From contig NZ_JAFKCW010000002.1 of the NCBI RefSeq assembly GCF_017254835.1, positions 1 through 64,000 of the forward strand: a stretch of 64,000 bases of DNA, in the 5' to 3' direction. Of this stretch, positions 1 through 8,654 are shown in pieces; position 1 is the first letter of the stretch, and each line of letters opens with the position of its first letter. The position numbers and the translations under genes were made by a program. The notes beneath the pieces are model-generated. The model did no database searches. It was not told the origin of the DNA and saw only the letters and a program-made list of their open reading frames with translations. Origin of the DNA: Algoriphagus aestuariicola (GTDB taxonomy: Bacteria > Bacteroidota > Bacteroidia > Cytophagales > Cyclobacteriaceae).

Positions 1-522
1 TGGCCTTGAGCGCCAACTATGACCTGAGCTTTGTGGAAGGCAATCTGGAGATCACAGAAAGGGCGATCGAGGTGACCGCGGACGACCAGACCAAGGTATA
101 CGGCGAAGCGGATCCAGCCTTGACCTATCAGATTACTTCGGGAAGCCTGGCGTTCAGCGATGCGTTCACCGGGGCGCTCGGCAGGGATTCCGGCGAGGAC
201 GTGGGCAACTACGCAATCACGCAGGGCACTTTGGCCTTGAGCGCCAACTATGACCTGAGCTTTGTGGAAGGCAATCTGGAGATCACGGTACGCGAGATCG
301 AGGTGACCGCCGACGACCAGACCAAGGTATACGGCGAAGCGGATCCAGCCTTGACCTACCAGGTCACCTCCGGTTCACTGGCGTTCAGCGACGCGTTCAC
401 GGGGGCGCTCGGCAGGGACGCGGGCGAGGACGTGGGCAACTACGCAATCACGCAGGGCACTTTGGCCTTGAGCGCCAACTATGACCTGAGCTTTGTGGAA
501 GGCAGCCTGGAGATCACTAAAG
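1..522 (+). repeat. Tandem 231-bp (77-aa) MBG repeat array
   Basis: The string TGGCCTTGAGCGCCAACTAT recurs at 1, 232 and 463, an exact 231-bp period that keeps the reading frame. Copies are nearly identical over long stretches; differences cluster in two short segments, just after the GAGATCAC string and around the codons for TSGSL. The array begins before the window, so its copy number is unknown. Confidence 0.95.
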
Positions 523-2066
523 CCTCAACCACAATTACTCTTGCAAATTCAATTGCCAATTGTGATGGTGGCCAAGTAACTTTAACTGCAACGGTGAACA
601 CCGTTAACCCATCAATCCAAGCAAGTGTTAATAATTTTGGAGGACTAGTCAGCTTCAAAAATGGCAGCACAACGATTGGAACAGTAGCTGCAGCTTCGGT
701 AAGTGGTGGAATATTCTCAGGTACATTCTCCATAAATTTACCACTTGGAGCCACCTATAATATTTCAGCTGAGTTCGTTCCGAATTCCGGAAATCTCACC
801 GGATCCCAGACAAATTCAAATGCTCAATTGACGGTACTACAAGCTTCTATCACCTCAAGTGTCGCTCCAAATGGAAATGGAAATGTGGTCATATTTGACG
901 GAGCACACTCTTCCATGGGATTATCTTCCAGCACTGTATTGACCGCTACTTATCAGCCTTCCAGCTATTCGGGAGTCGCCTATAAGTGGTATTCAAGAAA
1001 CATCGGAGGCTCTTTTACCTTGATTTCAGGTGCTACTAGTTCAGCTTATACGATTATTGCAAATGGCGACTTTGTAAAAGAATATATGGTTGAGTTGATA
1101 GTGAATGGTAACTGTGTTGGAAATAAGATCTTCTCCAAAGTAATTTCCGTCGAAGCCTCTTGTGGTAAAGAGGGTCAAAATAAAGTTGCCGTCTGCCACG
1201 TGACTCCTAACGGAAAACGTAAGACAATCTGTGTAAGCTATAATGCAGTCGATGCCTTACTGTCCGGTAGTCCGGGTTCATACGTGGGGGATTGCAGTAT
1301 TTCCTACCGAATGGACAAAGAGACCGAATTGATTACCGTTCCATGGAACACTCCACTTGAAGTGATAAATGAGAAGATTGCTGCTCAAAGTGAAACATGG
1401 TTTAACCGTAAGAAAATCGAGTTGAACATTTCTGCTGAAACATACAATCCTCTAAAAGCAGGCTTCTATGAATTGCAAGTTGATGTTGAAGAGAACGAGT
1501 CGTTTATGTTGGAAGAGCCGATTTCCGTAAAAGTTCTTGTCCTCGACAAACCACATGCGCTGGACATCACCATTAGTAACGATAAGTTGACCAGCGAATT
1601 CCAATCCGGTGAATTGATAGGAAGCCTGAGCACCGTCGATCCTGTGGACAACATCCATACCTACGAAATGGAAGAACATCCTGATCTGATCCTGGATGGC
1701 GACAAGCTGATCTGGAGAGGGACCACCGTTCCAATGCAGTTGACTTTCAACGTATTCAGTATCGATAGAGCGGGCCAGACGATCAGTAGAGAGATCAAGC
1801 TGAGCAGAGAGCTGAAGCCTGGAGAATTCTTCCTATATCCAAACCCGGCACATCGTGAAACCAATGTGATGGTAGATATGGACCGGGAGGCAACGGTTGT
1901 GATCAGAATCTACGATGCGATTGGCAGACTGGTGGCCGAAAATGAAGCCTACCGAGAAGACAGCTTCACACAAACCTTCAACTTGGACGGACTGGCAGCT
2001 GGCCTCTACACAGTACAGGTGAAAATGGGAGATTTGGTGATGACCAAGCGATTGATCAAAAAGTGA
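1..2066 (+). CDS. MBG-repeat, T9SS-sorted surface/secreted protein (5' truncated)
   Basis: The reading frame is open at the left edge (first complete codon at base 3), so the N-terminus and any signal peptide lie outside the window. Visible order: the end of one MBG-type repeat, two full 77-residue repeats with the core DDQTKVYGEADPALTYQ, and the start of another (to about base 520); Ig-like beta-rich segments (about 527-1160); a short cysteine-bearing motif around NKVAVCHVTPNGKRKTICV (about 1183-1290); linker beta domains; and a C-terminal Por secretion tail (about 1815-2063) with FLYPNPA and IYDAIGRLV, ending MTKRLIKK. MBG modules are known from large bacterial adhesins, and the tail is the known T9SS export and anchoring signal, so a cell-surface or secreted adhesin-like role is inferred. 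The repeat part looks more GC-rich than the Ig-like part, suggesting modular assembly. The ligand is unknown. A terminator follows at 2119-2156. Confidence 0.88.
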   Translation, partial: ALSANYDLSFVEGNLEITERAIEVTADDQTKVYGEADPALTYQITSGSLAFSDAFTGALGRDSGEDVGNYAITQGTLALSANYDLSFVEGNLEITVREIEVTADDQTKVYGEADPALTYQVTSGSLAFSDAFTGALGRDAGEDVGNYAITQGTLALSANYDLSFVEGSLEITKASTTITLANSIANCDGGQVTLTATVNTVNPSIQASVNNFGGLVSFKNGSTTIGTVAAASVSGGIFSGTFSINLPLGATYNISAEFVPNSGNLTGSQTNSNAQLTVLQASITSSVAPNGNGNVVIFDGAHSSMGLSSSTVLTATYQPSSYSGVAYKWYSRNIGGSFTLISGATSSAYTIIANGDFVKEYMVELIVNGNCVGNKIFSKVISVEASCGKEGQNKVAVCHVTPNGKRKTICVSYNAVDALLSGSPGSYVGDCSISYRMDKETELITVPWNTPLEVINEKIAAQSETWFNRKKIELNISAETYNPLKAGFYELQVDVEENESFMLEEPISVKVLVLDKPHALDITISNDKLTSEFQSGELIGSLSTVDPVDNIHTYEMEEHPDLILDGDKLIWRGTTVPMQLTFNVFSIDRAGQTISREIKLSRELKPGEFFLYPNPAHRETNVMVDMDREATVVIRIYDAIGRLVAENEAYREDSFTQTFNLDGLAAGLYTVQVKMGDLVMTKRLIKK

Positions 2067-2118
2067 TGGCTAGATCATAAATCCCGGATTGGCCACTGGG
2101 CCTTTTGGGGAAAGTTTT

Positions 2119-2156
2119 AGACAGCATCGGGAATCTTCTCGATGCTGTCTTTTTTT
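2119..2156 (+). terminator. Rho-independent terminator after the MBG protein
   Basis: A perfect 11-bp stem, AGACAGCATCG (2119-2129) with CGATGCTGTCT (2140-2150), encloses a 10-nt loop and runs into a T tract to 2156. It lies 53 bases after the stop codon of the repeat protein. Confidence 0.9.
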
Positions 2157-2550
2157 CTTGGGGATTAGTTCTTACAGCTTGGATATGATAAGTTTCAGGC
2201 CTGGTAAACCGGTGTGGGTTGCCCCAACTCGCTTTAGTCTTTTTATCTTCAGGATAAAGTCTAGAAAGTACTGTTTGTGGAATCGTCTACAGATATCGGC
2301 TGCAATTGAGTCCTTTGTCTAGAGTTAATAATAGATTCTCACTTGGAAATCAGAGCCCGACAGGGGTCAAATCTTTCAATAACCGCGGGTCGTGGCTGAA
2401 CTTGTCGAATCCAACCCGAGGATAACAATACGACGGAACGAAGACACAAACCCAAAGTGTCGATCTCCGGCAGATGGAAACTGCAATCTGAAAAAGGTTT
2501 CGACTCCGCTCAACCTGACACAAGATAGTGATTGAACACTGTCGACTCCA
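2157..2550. other. Intergenic region carrying a degenerate inverted-repeat element
   Basis: No convincing gene is seen here. The right half (2394-2520) is bounded by two related, inverted strings, GGCTGAACTTGTCGAATCC (2394-2412) and CGACTCCGCTCAACCTGACA (inside 2496-2520). Between them are small inverted repeats such as GACAC...GTGTC and CAGAT...ATCTG. From memory, strings of this kind are scattered between genes in many Bacteroidota genomes; the origin and function of this copy are not known. Confidence 0.45.
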
Positions 2551-4419
2551 TCACCAAGCAATCCCGTAGTCGTCGCCGTAGTTGCTGGCGCCGCCCCAGA
2601 GGGTACCGTGCTTCCAGTCCAGCCAAATGGCGGTGATGGGACCGGAGGTTTTGGTCCAGAAATCCATGGAATAACCCCGCTTGAGCAGCTCACTACGTAC
2701 CCAATCCGGGGTGTCCTGTCGGAGCGTGATTCCTCCAGGCTTGATCTCGTGCGCGCCAAAGGAGCTCTGCATCTGGTAGGAATTGAAGTTGGCGGCTTCG
2801 ACGGCTTCCTGCACGTTCATGTCAAACTCGACGACATTGAGGAAAAATTGGAGCAGGTTTTGGTCTTGGGAATCGCCTCCCTGTACGGAGAAGGCCAAAA
2901 GTGGTTTGCCGTCCTTCAGTGCCAAGCTTGGGGTCAAGGTCACGCGGGGCCGCTTACCGGGTTCGGGCAGGTTGTAGGGATTCAGGCTTTCATCCAAGAC
3001 GAAGCTCTGCATGCGCTGAGAAAGGCCAACCCCGGTGTTACCCGCGATCACGGCGGGAACCCAGCCTCCGCTAGGGGTTACCGACACGAGCCATCCCTCC
3101 GCATCGGCAGTCTGCACGGAAGTCGTGCCGCTTTGGAATTCGCTCAGGAATTTCTCATCAACTTCCGACGGCAGCTCTCTTGGATCCGCTGAAGCTAGGG
3201 CGAGCTGATTCTTTTTCAATAGGTCTGCGTGAGGATTGGTTTCCCCTTGGAAAGGATAGGGGTCGCCCGCACCGATCTTGGGATCATTCATGGAGCCGAT
3301 CAGCTTCGCTCTTTCCTTGGCGTATTCTTTGGACAGCAAGCCCTTCATCGGTGATTTGACAAAAGCAGGATCACCGTAGTAGAAATCCCTGTCTGCAAAG
3401 GCCAGGCTCATCGCCTGATATACCGTGTGGATATAGTTGGCGGAGTTGTAGCCCATCGCTTTCAGGTCAAAGTTTTCCAGGATGTTCAGAGACTGAAGCA
3501 GTGCGGGGCCCTGCGTCCATTCCTGCAACTTGTAGACGTCGATTCCTTTGTAGTTGACATGTAGCGGCTCCTCGATCTTCACTTTCCAAGTAGCCAGATC
3601 CGACTCGGTGAAGAGCCCGCCCTGTTCTCGAGTCCCACGTACGATCTCTTTGGCGATGTCACCCTTATAAAATCGGTCGTAGGCGGCGTAGATCGCTTCC
3701 TTTCGGGACTTTCCAGCCTTTAATGCTTCTTGCTCCGTGACCACCAGCTTGGCCAGCGTTTGGTATAGATCCTCCTGTACAAAGATTTCCCCCGCCTCTG
3801 GAGCTTCCCTTTTTTCACCCAAATGGGTCAGGAATATCTTTTTGGAATAAGGCCATTCCTTGATTCTGGCTTTTTGGCCTTCGATGGCGTTTGCCGTCTG
3901 TGCTTCTATCGGATAGCCTTTGGCGAGGTCCATGGCAGGTTTCAGTACCTGCTCCAGGCTCAGGCTTCCATACTCTGCCAGCATCGTCATGATGCCCCCG
4001 GGTGTACCGGGAGTAGTGGCTGCGAGGGGGCCATATTCGGGCGGGTAGGCCATTCCTTGCGATTTGTAAAAATCCACTGTTGCGCCAGTAGGCGCATAGC
4101 CCAGCGCATTGATGGCGATGACCTTTTTTTCCCCAGGATGGTAAATAAGTGCTTGGGTTTCGCCTCCCCAAGAGAGCACGTCCCACATGGTGGAAGTAGC
4201 GGCGATCATGGCGCAAGCGGCATCCACGGCGTTGCCTCCTTGCTGGAAGATCTGTGCCCCGGCTGTTGCCGCCAGTGGTTTGCCAGTGATAGCGACCCAG
4301 TTTTTGCCGTGAAGTATGGGCTTGTTGGTACCTATCGTGCCCGCGCCCAGGCCGGGGAGACCTTGCCCCAAGGAGCTATAGGAGAGAAAAAGAAATGCTA
4401 AGAGGTGAAGTTTTTTCAT
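2551..4419 (-). CDS. Gamma-glutamyltransferase family protein (GGT-1)
   Basis: About 622 residues when started at 4419, giving the signal peptide MKKLHLLAFLFLSYSSLGQG; the longer upstream frame (from 4524) adds a charged, non-secretory extension and was not used. GGTs are exported N-terminal nucleophile hydrolases that self-cleave and remove the gamma-glutamyl group of glutathione and related peptides. The family layout is present: GGNAVDAACAMIAAT near the N-terminus, PGTPGGIMTMLAEYG, and a processing-site candidate SGTTSVQTADAEG with Thr432 as the likely nucleophile. Here TTS replaces the usual TTH, and the region after it departs from classical GGT, so this is a divergent member whose substrate may differ. 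It stands alone about 190 bases after the next minus-strand gene; a possible TAnnTTTG element lies at 4579-4586. Confidence 0.88.
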   Translation of the reverse strand: MKKLHLLAFLFLSYSSLGQGLPGLGAGTIGTNKPILHGKNWVAITGKPLAATAGAQIFQQGGNAVDAACAMIAATSTMWDVLSWGGETQALIYHPGEKKVIAINALGYAPTGATVDFYKSQGMAYPPEYGPLAATTPGTPGGIMTMLAEYGSLSLEQVLKPAMDLAKGYPIEAQTANAIEGQKARIKEWPYSKKIFLTHLGEKREAPEAGEIFVQEDLYQTLAKLVVTEQEALKAGKSRKEAIYAAYDRFYKGDIAKEIVRGTREQGGLFTESDLATWKVKIEEPLHVNYKGIDVYKLQEWTQGPALLQSLNILENFDLKAMGYNSANYIHTVYQAMSLAFADRDFYYGDPAFVKSPMKGLLSKEYAKERAKLIGSMNDPKIGAGDPYPFQGETNPHADLLKKNQLALASADPRELPSEVDEKFLSEFQSGTTSVQTADAEGWLVSVTPSGGWVPAVIAGNTGVGLSQRMQSFVLDESLNPYNLPEPGKRPRVTLTPSLALKDGKPLLAFSVQGGDSQDQNLLQFFLNVVEFDMNVQEAVEAANFNSYQMQSSFGAHEIKPGGITLRQDTPDWVRSELLKRGYSMDFWTKTSGPITAIWLDWKHGTLWGGASNYGDDYGIAW

Positions 4420-4611
4420 GATCTGTCGGTGGGTTTTCAATGCAACTCTTGATAAGTCAACTTGTTTTCGAATCTTCAGGGGCTTTGAGGGCATGTACTT
4501 AATCAATTCGGAAATGAATTTCAAGCGAACCTGCTATGGGCGGTCGAGGACATTTGATATTAGCCCTTCATCGACTGTCAAATCTAAACTTATGCAAAGT
4601 AGAGGGAAATG

Positions 4612-5673
4612 CTATTGATCATTTTCACCCAGAAGTTGATCCATAATTGGAATAAAGCCGGGAAACAGGGAATTGTAATAAGTGAAGAGCTGGAAGATGG
4701 AGCCGGTCTTTTTCAGATCAATCTCATTCGTGGAGACAAAGTTTTCCATTTCCTCCGCCTTTTCCCCAAATATCGGAAATAGGTCTTTGCGTTTTTTGGG
4801 CACTTCAAACAAGTCTTTTCCTTTCAAATAATAGTAGACATTCCGTTTGATGATCTGATCATTGCGGTTGCCTACCATCAGGGCTGTATTGTAGTTGGAT
4901 TCTTTAAACACGGCAATCGTCCTACGCATCAGCGGCAACTGGCCTTCCACGATCACTTCGAAAAAGCCGGAAATAGGCACGCCTTCGTCTCTGAAATCCA
5001 TGCCGTTGACGAAATACCTCGGGACTTTGTAGGTGCTGTCCATCCACACGATGTTCTGAATCCGGAGGCCGGGCATCGTGGTGACCAGGTTCTTCTCCGG
5101 CTCCATCAGTTCAAAGGTATTGGAGTTGATGTTGTACCTAACACGAAATCCCTCCAAGACCGTTTGCTCACGATAGAGTAGGATAGAGGCCACATTCCAT
5201 TTATTGTCGAGGTAGAAATTTCCTTCCACTTTCTTGGGCTCTGGGGGAATTCCATAGATGGCATTTCCCATCAGATTGGGTCGCTCGACCAGAAGGCGAC
5301 TGACGTTGGTTGCGCGGATGGTCTTTTGCAAAGCTGCGCCTGTACCTTCACTGCCATACTTGACCAGATACAGATTTCCCAGGTCCAAGTCGGCCTGAAG
5401 CTGAATTGTTTTTTCAAATGTATTGTATCCGGAGGCGGTGACGACCAGCACATATTTTTCCGTAGCGACATCTTTGATCTCAAAGTTTCCCGCTCCGTCG
5501 GTGAAATCTGCAAAGGTGGAATTTCTTAGACTCACAGCGGCACCTTCAAGGTATTCCTTGGTGTCAAAGTCAAGAATGCGGCCCTTGAGCTGAAAATTTT
5601 GTGCCTTGGAAAAGCTGCAGATCACCAGCAAGATGCAGGTGATAAAGCCAACAAGTCGAAATTGCGCGATCAT
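4612..5673 (-). CDS. Carboxypeptidase-like regulatory domain protein, exported
   Basis: A 353-residue protein with a signal peptide (MIAQFRLVGFITCILLVICSFSKAQ, shown here by its first residues MIAQFRLVGF and end FSKAQ). Residues about 27-100 form a CarboxypepD_reg-like beta sandwich with the typical pattern of an extracytoplasmic fold (LKGRILDFDTKEYLEGA, DGAGNFEI). In Bacteroidota this module is common on TonB receptors and on stand-alone envelope proteins. The remaining roughly 250 residues are not recognised; they contain no obvious transmembrane or catalytic motif. The gene is divergent from the helicase at 5856. It most likely works in the periplasm or at the outer membrane, but no function can be assigned. 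Confidence 0.75.
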   Translation of the reverse strand: MIAQFRLVGFITCILLVICSFSKAQNFQLKGRILDFDTKEYLEGAAVSLRNSTFADFTDGAGNFEIKDVATEKYVLVVTASGYNTFEKTIQLQADLDLGNLYLVKYGSEGTGAALQKTIRATNVSRLLVERPNLMGNAIYGIPPEPKKVEGNFYLDNKWNVASILLYREQTVLEGFRVRYNINSNTFELMEPEKNLVTTMPGLRIQNIVWMDSTYKVPRYFVNGMDFRDEGVPISGFFEVIVEGQLPLMRRTIAVFKESNYNTALMVGNRNDQIIKRNVYYYLKGKDLFEVPKKRKDLFPIFGEKAEEMENFVSTNEIDLKKTGSIFQLFTYYNSLFPGFIPIMDQLLGENDQ

Positions 5674-5772
5674 TCTTGTGCGAAGTGGTTTGTTTAGTAA
5701 TATAAGATAAACCTAGGACTGTTGCTAAATCAATTGTTTTCAACAGATCGGCTGACGACACATTGGCTACCG

Positions 5773-5805
5773 ATTGGCTTTCTATGCTTTAAGGGCGTAT
5801 ATTTG
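5773..5805 (+). promoter_or_regulatory. Candidate promoter for the DEAD-box helicase
   Basis: TATATTTG at 5798-5805 matches the Bacteroidota -7 consensus TAnnTTTG, with ATTG at 5773-5776 about 21 bases upstream as the -33 element. It would give a leader of roughly 45 nt. Confidence 0.5.
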
Positions 5806-5855
5806 AAAAGGTCATCTGCTTTGAAGACCATTTCTGTTTATAAATCACCACTAGT

Positions 5856-7256
5856 TTGAGTTTTACATCATTCAATTTTGAGCCCTCGCTTCAGGACGGG
5901 CTCGACGCTATGGGCTTTGACCGCCCGACACCCATCCAAGAGATGGCAATCCCGGTAATACTTGAAGGCAGGGACCTGATTGCCTGCGCACAGACCGGAA
6001 CAGGCAAGACTGCAGCATTCGTGCTTCCCATACTCAACAAAATCTCGAAGTCAGGTTCCAGCACGTTGAATACACTGATTTTGGCTCCGACACGTGAGCT
6101 GGCCATTCAGATCGACCAACAGATACAAGGCTTTTCTTATTTTCTCGGCGTCAGTTCCGTGCCGATCTATGGCGGAGGCGACGGCGTCGTGTGGGAGCAA
6201 CAAAAAAAAGCGCTGGAGACTGGAGCCGAGATCGTCGTAGCGACTCCCGGACGTCTCATTGCCTTGCTGGCGGGAGGAAAAATGGACTTGAGTTCGCTGG
6301 AACATCTGATTCTGGACGAGGCCGACCGAATGATGGATATGGGATTTTCCGACGATATCCTCAAGATCGTCAACTACCTTCCCCAAAATCGGCAGACTGT
6401 ACTCTTTTCGGCGACCATGCCACCGAAGATCAGGCAGTTCAGCATGAAGATTCTCCGAAATCCGGAGGAGATTTCCATCGCGATCGGCAAGACCGCAGAG
6501 GGAGTGACCCAGTCCATGTACTCCGTCTACGATGGCCAAAAAGAAGAACTCGTTCGCCATATCCTGTCCCAAAAAGCTTACGAGGCTGTGATCATCTTCG
6601 CTTCAACCAAAGACAAGGTGAAAGCGCTCTATAAGGTACTCCGAAAGCAGTTTGACATCGAGGCGTTCCACTCCGATCTGGAGCAGGTAGAGCGGGAAAA
6701 GATCATGTCGGACTTCAAAAATAAAGCGGTAAAGATCCTGATAGGAACTGACATCATCTCCCGCGGCATCGATGTGGTGGGCATAGAATTGGTCATCAAT
6801 TTTGACACGCCGAGTGATCCGGAGGATTATGTGCACCGGGTAGGGCGAACCGCCCGCGCCGACAAGGAGGGTGAAGCGATCACCTTCGTCAATCCCAAAG
6901 ACCAGCATAAGTTTGTCAGAATTGAAAAGCTGATCGGCATGCAAGTGACCCAAAATCCGCTCCCCGAGGGATTTGAGGCCGGGCCGGTTTATTTGGGCGA
7001 AAAAGCCAAAGCATCGGATTTTGTCACTTCTCCATCTGCTGGAAACAAATCCAAGAACAAGAAGAAAAAGAAGAAGCCAGGACACAAGCCGTCTGGGGAA
7101 AAACAAGCACAAGTGCAGGAATCTCGACCAAGAGGCGAATCTCAGAAAAAGCATTCTACACCCAAACCGGAGGCTTCCAAAACTGAGCCTACTGCCAGCG
7201 CTGAGCCTGAGAAACCCAGCAAATTTGGGCAGCGCAAGAATGTGATCGAGTCCTGA
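5856..7256 (+). CDS. DEAD-box ATP-dependent RNA helicase (RhlE-like)
   Basis: A 466-residue RNA helicase expected to unwind structured RNA in the cytoplasm, in ribosome assembly or RNA decay. Motifs are complete and in order: Q motif (FDRPTPIQEMAIP), Walker A AQTGTGKT, PTRELAIQ, LDEADRMMDMGF, FSATMP, and HRVGRTAR in the C-terminal RecA lobe. After about residue 380 comes a low-complexity basic tail (KNKKKKKKPGHKP and later K/E/P-rich stretches), usual for RhlE-type proteins and probably RNA-binding. The start is TTG at 5856: it gives MSFTSFNFEPSLQDGL, the expected family N-terminus, whereas the first in-frame ATG lies after the Q-motif phenylalanine. A hairpin terminator follows at 7285. Confidence 0.95.
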   Translation: MSFTSFNFEPSLQDGLDAMGFDRPTPIQEMAIPVILEGRDLIACAQTGTGKTAAFVLPILNKISKSGSSTLNTLILAPTRELAIQIDQQIQGFSYFLGVSSVPIYGGGDGVVWEQQKKALETGAEIVVATPGRLIALLAGGKMDLSSLEHLILDEADRMMDMGFSDDILKIVNYLPQNRQTVLFSATMPPKIRQFSMKILRNPEEISIAIGKTAEGVTQSMYSVYDGQKEELVRHILSQKAYEAVIIFASTKDKVKALYKVLRKQFDIEAFHSDLEQVEREKIMSDFKNKAVKILIGTDIISRGIDVVGIELVINFDTPSDPEDYVHRVGRTARADKEGEAITFVNPKDQHKFVRIEKLIGMQVTQNPLPEGFEAGPVYLGEKAKASDFVTSPSAGNKSKNKKKKKKPGHKPSGEKQAQVQESRPRGESQKKHSTPKPEASKTEPTASAEPEKPSKFGQRKNVIES

Positions 7257-7284
7257 TTTTCAGTCTATTGTTGTGGTATTTGTG

Positions 7285-7320
7285 AAGTACTTCAGGTATC
7301 TTGAAGTACTTTTCATTTTT
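7285..7320 (+). terminator. Hairpin terminator after the helicase
   Basis: A perfect 10-bp stem, AAGTACTTCA (7285-7294) and TGAAGTACTT (7302-7311), with a 7-nt loop and a T-rich tail (TTCATTTTT). It sits between the helicase stop and the muramidase start, which supports starting the next gene at 7333 rather than at 7273. Confidence 0.7.
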
Positions 7321-7332
7321 AATCCCGGCACT

Positions 7333-8163
7333 ATGCAAACCATCAAATTGAAGTCAAGAGGACCATCGGTCTCTTACCTGCAGGAACTACTCGTCAAGCT
7401 CGGCTATCAGATACCGGCGACGGGATACTTTGGAGATTTGACGGATGCCGCGGTCAAGGATTTTCAGCTGAAAAATGACTTGGTGTCGGACGGTGAGGTG
7501 GGCATAAAGACCTGGACTATCCTCATTGACAAGGCAAGGCCGGCCCAGGCTTTGGGAGACAAATTTTTGTCAGAACAGGATTTGAAGGATTTTGCGACGA
7601 AGCACAACATCGAGCTCGCCGCGGTCAAAGCTGTCAACGAAGTGGAAAGCAGCGGGAAAGGGTTTTTCGTGGATGGTAGACCCAAGATTCTTTTTGAAGG
7701 CCATGTTTTTTGGGATCAGTTGAAAAAAGCGGGCATAGATCCTTCATCCGTGGCCAGTGCTTCCAATGCCGATGTACTCTATCCGAGATGGACGAAAGGA
7801 CACTATGTGGGTGGACCTCGGGAATACGATCGGATGGAAAAAGCGGCGGGGATTTTGGCTGACCCAAAGGTAAAGACGGCCGCATTGGCCTCGGCCTCTT
7901 GGGGTAGCTACCAAATCATGGGATATCATGCTGCGAAGCTCGGCTACTCTTCTGTCCAGGAGTTTACAGACCAGATGTACGTCCATGAAAGAAACCACCT
8001 CGAGGCCTTTGGAAGGTACATTACAGCCTTTGGTTGCATCGCGCATCTGAGGGCAAAAAACTGGGCGAAGTTTGCAAACTGTTACAATGGAGCCGGCTAT
8101 GCCCAAAACAAATACGATATCAAGATGGCAAATGCCTATCAGAAATTCCTAAGCCAATCCTAA
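7333..8163 (+). CDS. N-acetylmuramidase with peptidoglycan-binding domain
   Basis: A 276-residue cell-wall hydrolase. Residues about 3-62 form a PG_binding_1 domain (SVSYLQELLVKLGY, AAVKDFQLKNDL, TWTILI). Residues about 95-270 match the N-acetylmuramidase (DUF3380) family, with the likely catalytic Glu in AVNEVESSGKGF and the conserved RPKILFEGHVFW and SWGSYQIMGYHA segments. Such enzymes cut the MurNAc-GlcNAc backbone and are often phage endolysins, but nothing phage-like surrounds this one. No signal peptide is visible, so its route to the wall is unclear. The ATG at 7333 was preferred because the longer frame starts inside the terminator region. Its TAA stop overlaps the ATG of the next gene by one base, so the two are probably translationally coupled. 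Confidence 0.9.
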   Translation: MQTIKLKSRGPSVSYLQELLVKLGYQIPATGYFGDLTDAAVKDFQLKNDLVSDGEVGIKTWTILIDKARPAQALGDKFLSEQDLKDFATKHNIELAAVKAVNEVESSGKGFFVDGRPKILFEGHVFWDQLKKAGIDPSSVASASNADVLYPRWTKGHYVGGPREYDRMEKAAGILADPKVKTAALASASWGSYQIMGYHAAKLGYSSVQEFTDQMYVHERNHLEAFGRYITAFGCIAHLRAKNWAKFANCYNGAGYAQNKYDIKMANAYQKFLSQS

Positions 8164-8615
8164 TGAACACGCAAGAACTCAACCGACTTTTCCAGCGAGA
8201 CCTGGAAAGGCTTGGAGTGGAATTGTCCGCCTACTCTGAAGAAAACAAGCTTTGGGTGATCGACAAAGAAATCGCAAACTCCGCAGGCAACCTCGCCATG
8301 CACTTGTTTGGAAATCTGCGCACATTCATCGGCAGTGACCTTGGAAACATCCCATATGAGCGTGACAGAGATCGCGAGTTTGCGGCTAAAGGAGTATCCA
8401 GAGCGGCGCTATTGGAAGAATTAGAGGAAGTCAAATCTATCATTTCCTCCTCGCTTCTCGGATTGGATTCCAGTAGACTTTCAGAGAAGTCCGTCCATGC
8501 CTTCTTTGGGTATGAGATGTCTATCGGCTATTTTCTGGTTCATCTCTACGGACATTTTAACTATCATCTGGGTCAGGTGAACTACCACAGACGTCTCTTG
8601 GGAGGTGCCGATTAA
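8163..8615 (+). CDS. DinB-like four-helix-bundle protein (DUF1572-like)
   Basis: A 150-residue protein whose ATG overlaps the muramidase stop (TAATG). It has the look of the DinB/YfiT metal-binding helical-bundle superfamily: a first His in GNLAMHLFGNLRTFIG and a C-terminal pair in GHFNYHLGQVNYHRR, the usual place of the three metal ligands. Family members are thiol-dependent transferases or have unknown roles; no substrate can be named here. The link to a muramidase gene is positional only. A longer frame beginning inside the muramidase gene was rejected because it lacks family similarity. Confidence 0.8.
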   Translation: MNTQELNRLFQRDLERLGVELSAYSEENKLWVIDKEIANSAGNLAMHLFGNLRTFIGSDLGNIPYERDRDREFAAKGVSRAALLEELEEVKSIISSSLLGLDSSRLSEKSVHAFFGYEMSIGYFLVHLYGHFNYHLGQVNYHRRLLGGAD

Positions 8616-8654
8616 TCGTATTTATTTTGGACGGCTTTTTTTAAGCGCTGCTTT

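Noticed and set aside
2089-2322. 77-codon plus-strand frame after the MBG protein
   Set aside because: It spans the terminator hairpin and has no coding features.
2376-2759. 127-codon minus-strand frame at the end of GGT-1
   Set aside because: Overlaps the GGT-1 coding end and the intergenic inverted-repeat element; composition is typical of an out-of-frame shadow.
4420-4524. N-terminal extension of GGT-1
   Set aside because: The extension is charged and would hide the signal peptide that begins at the ATG ending at 4419.
7333-8163. Possible phage endolysin / prophage remnant
   Set aside because: The muramidase fold is shared with endolysins, but no holin, integrase, capsid or tail genes and no attachment sites are nearby.
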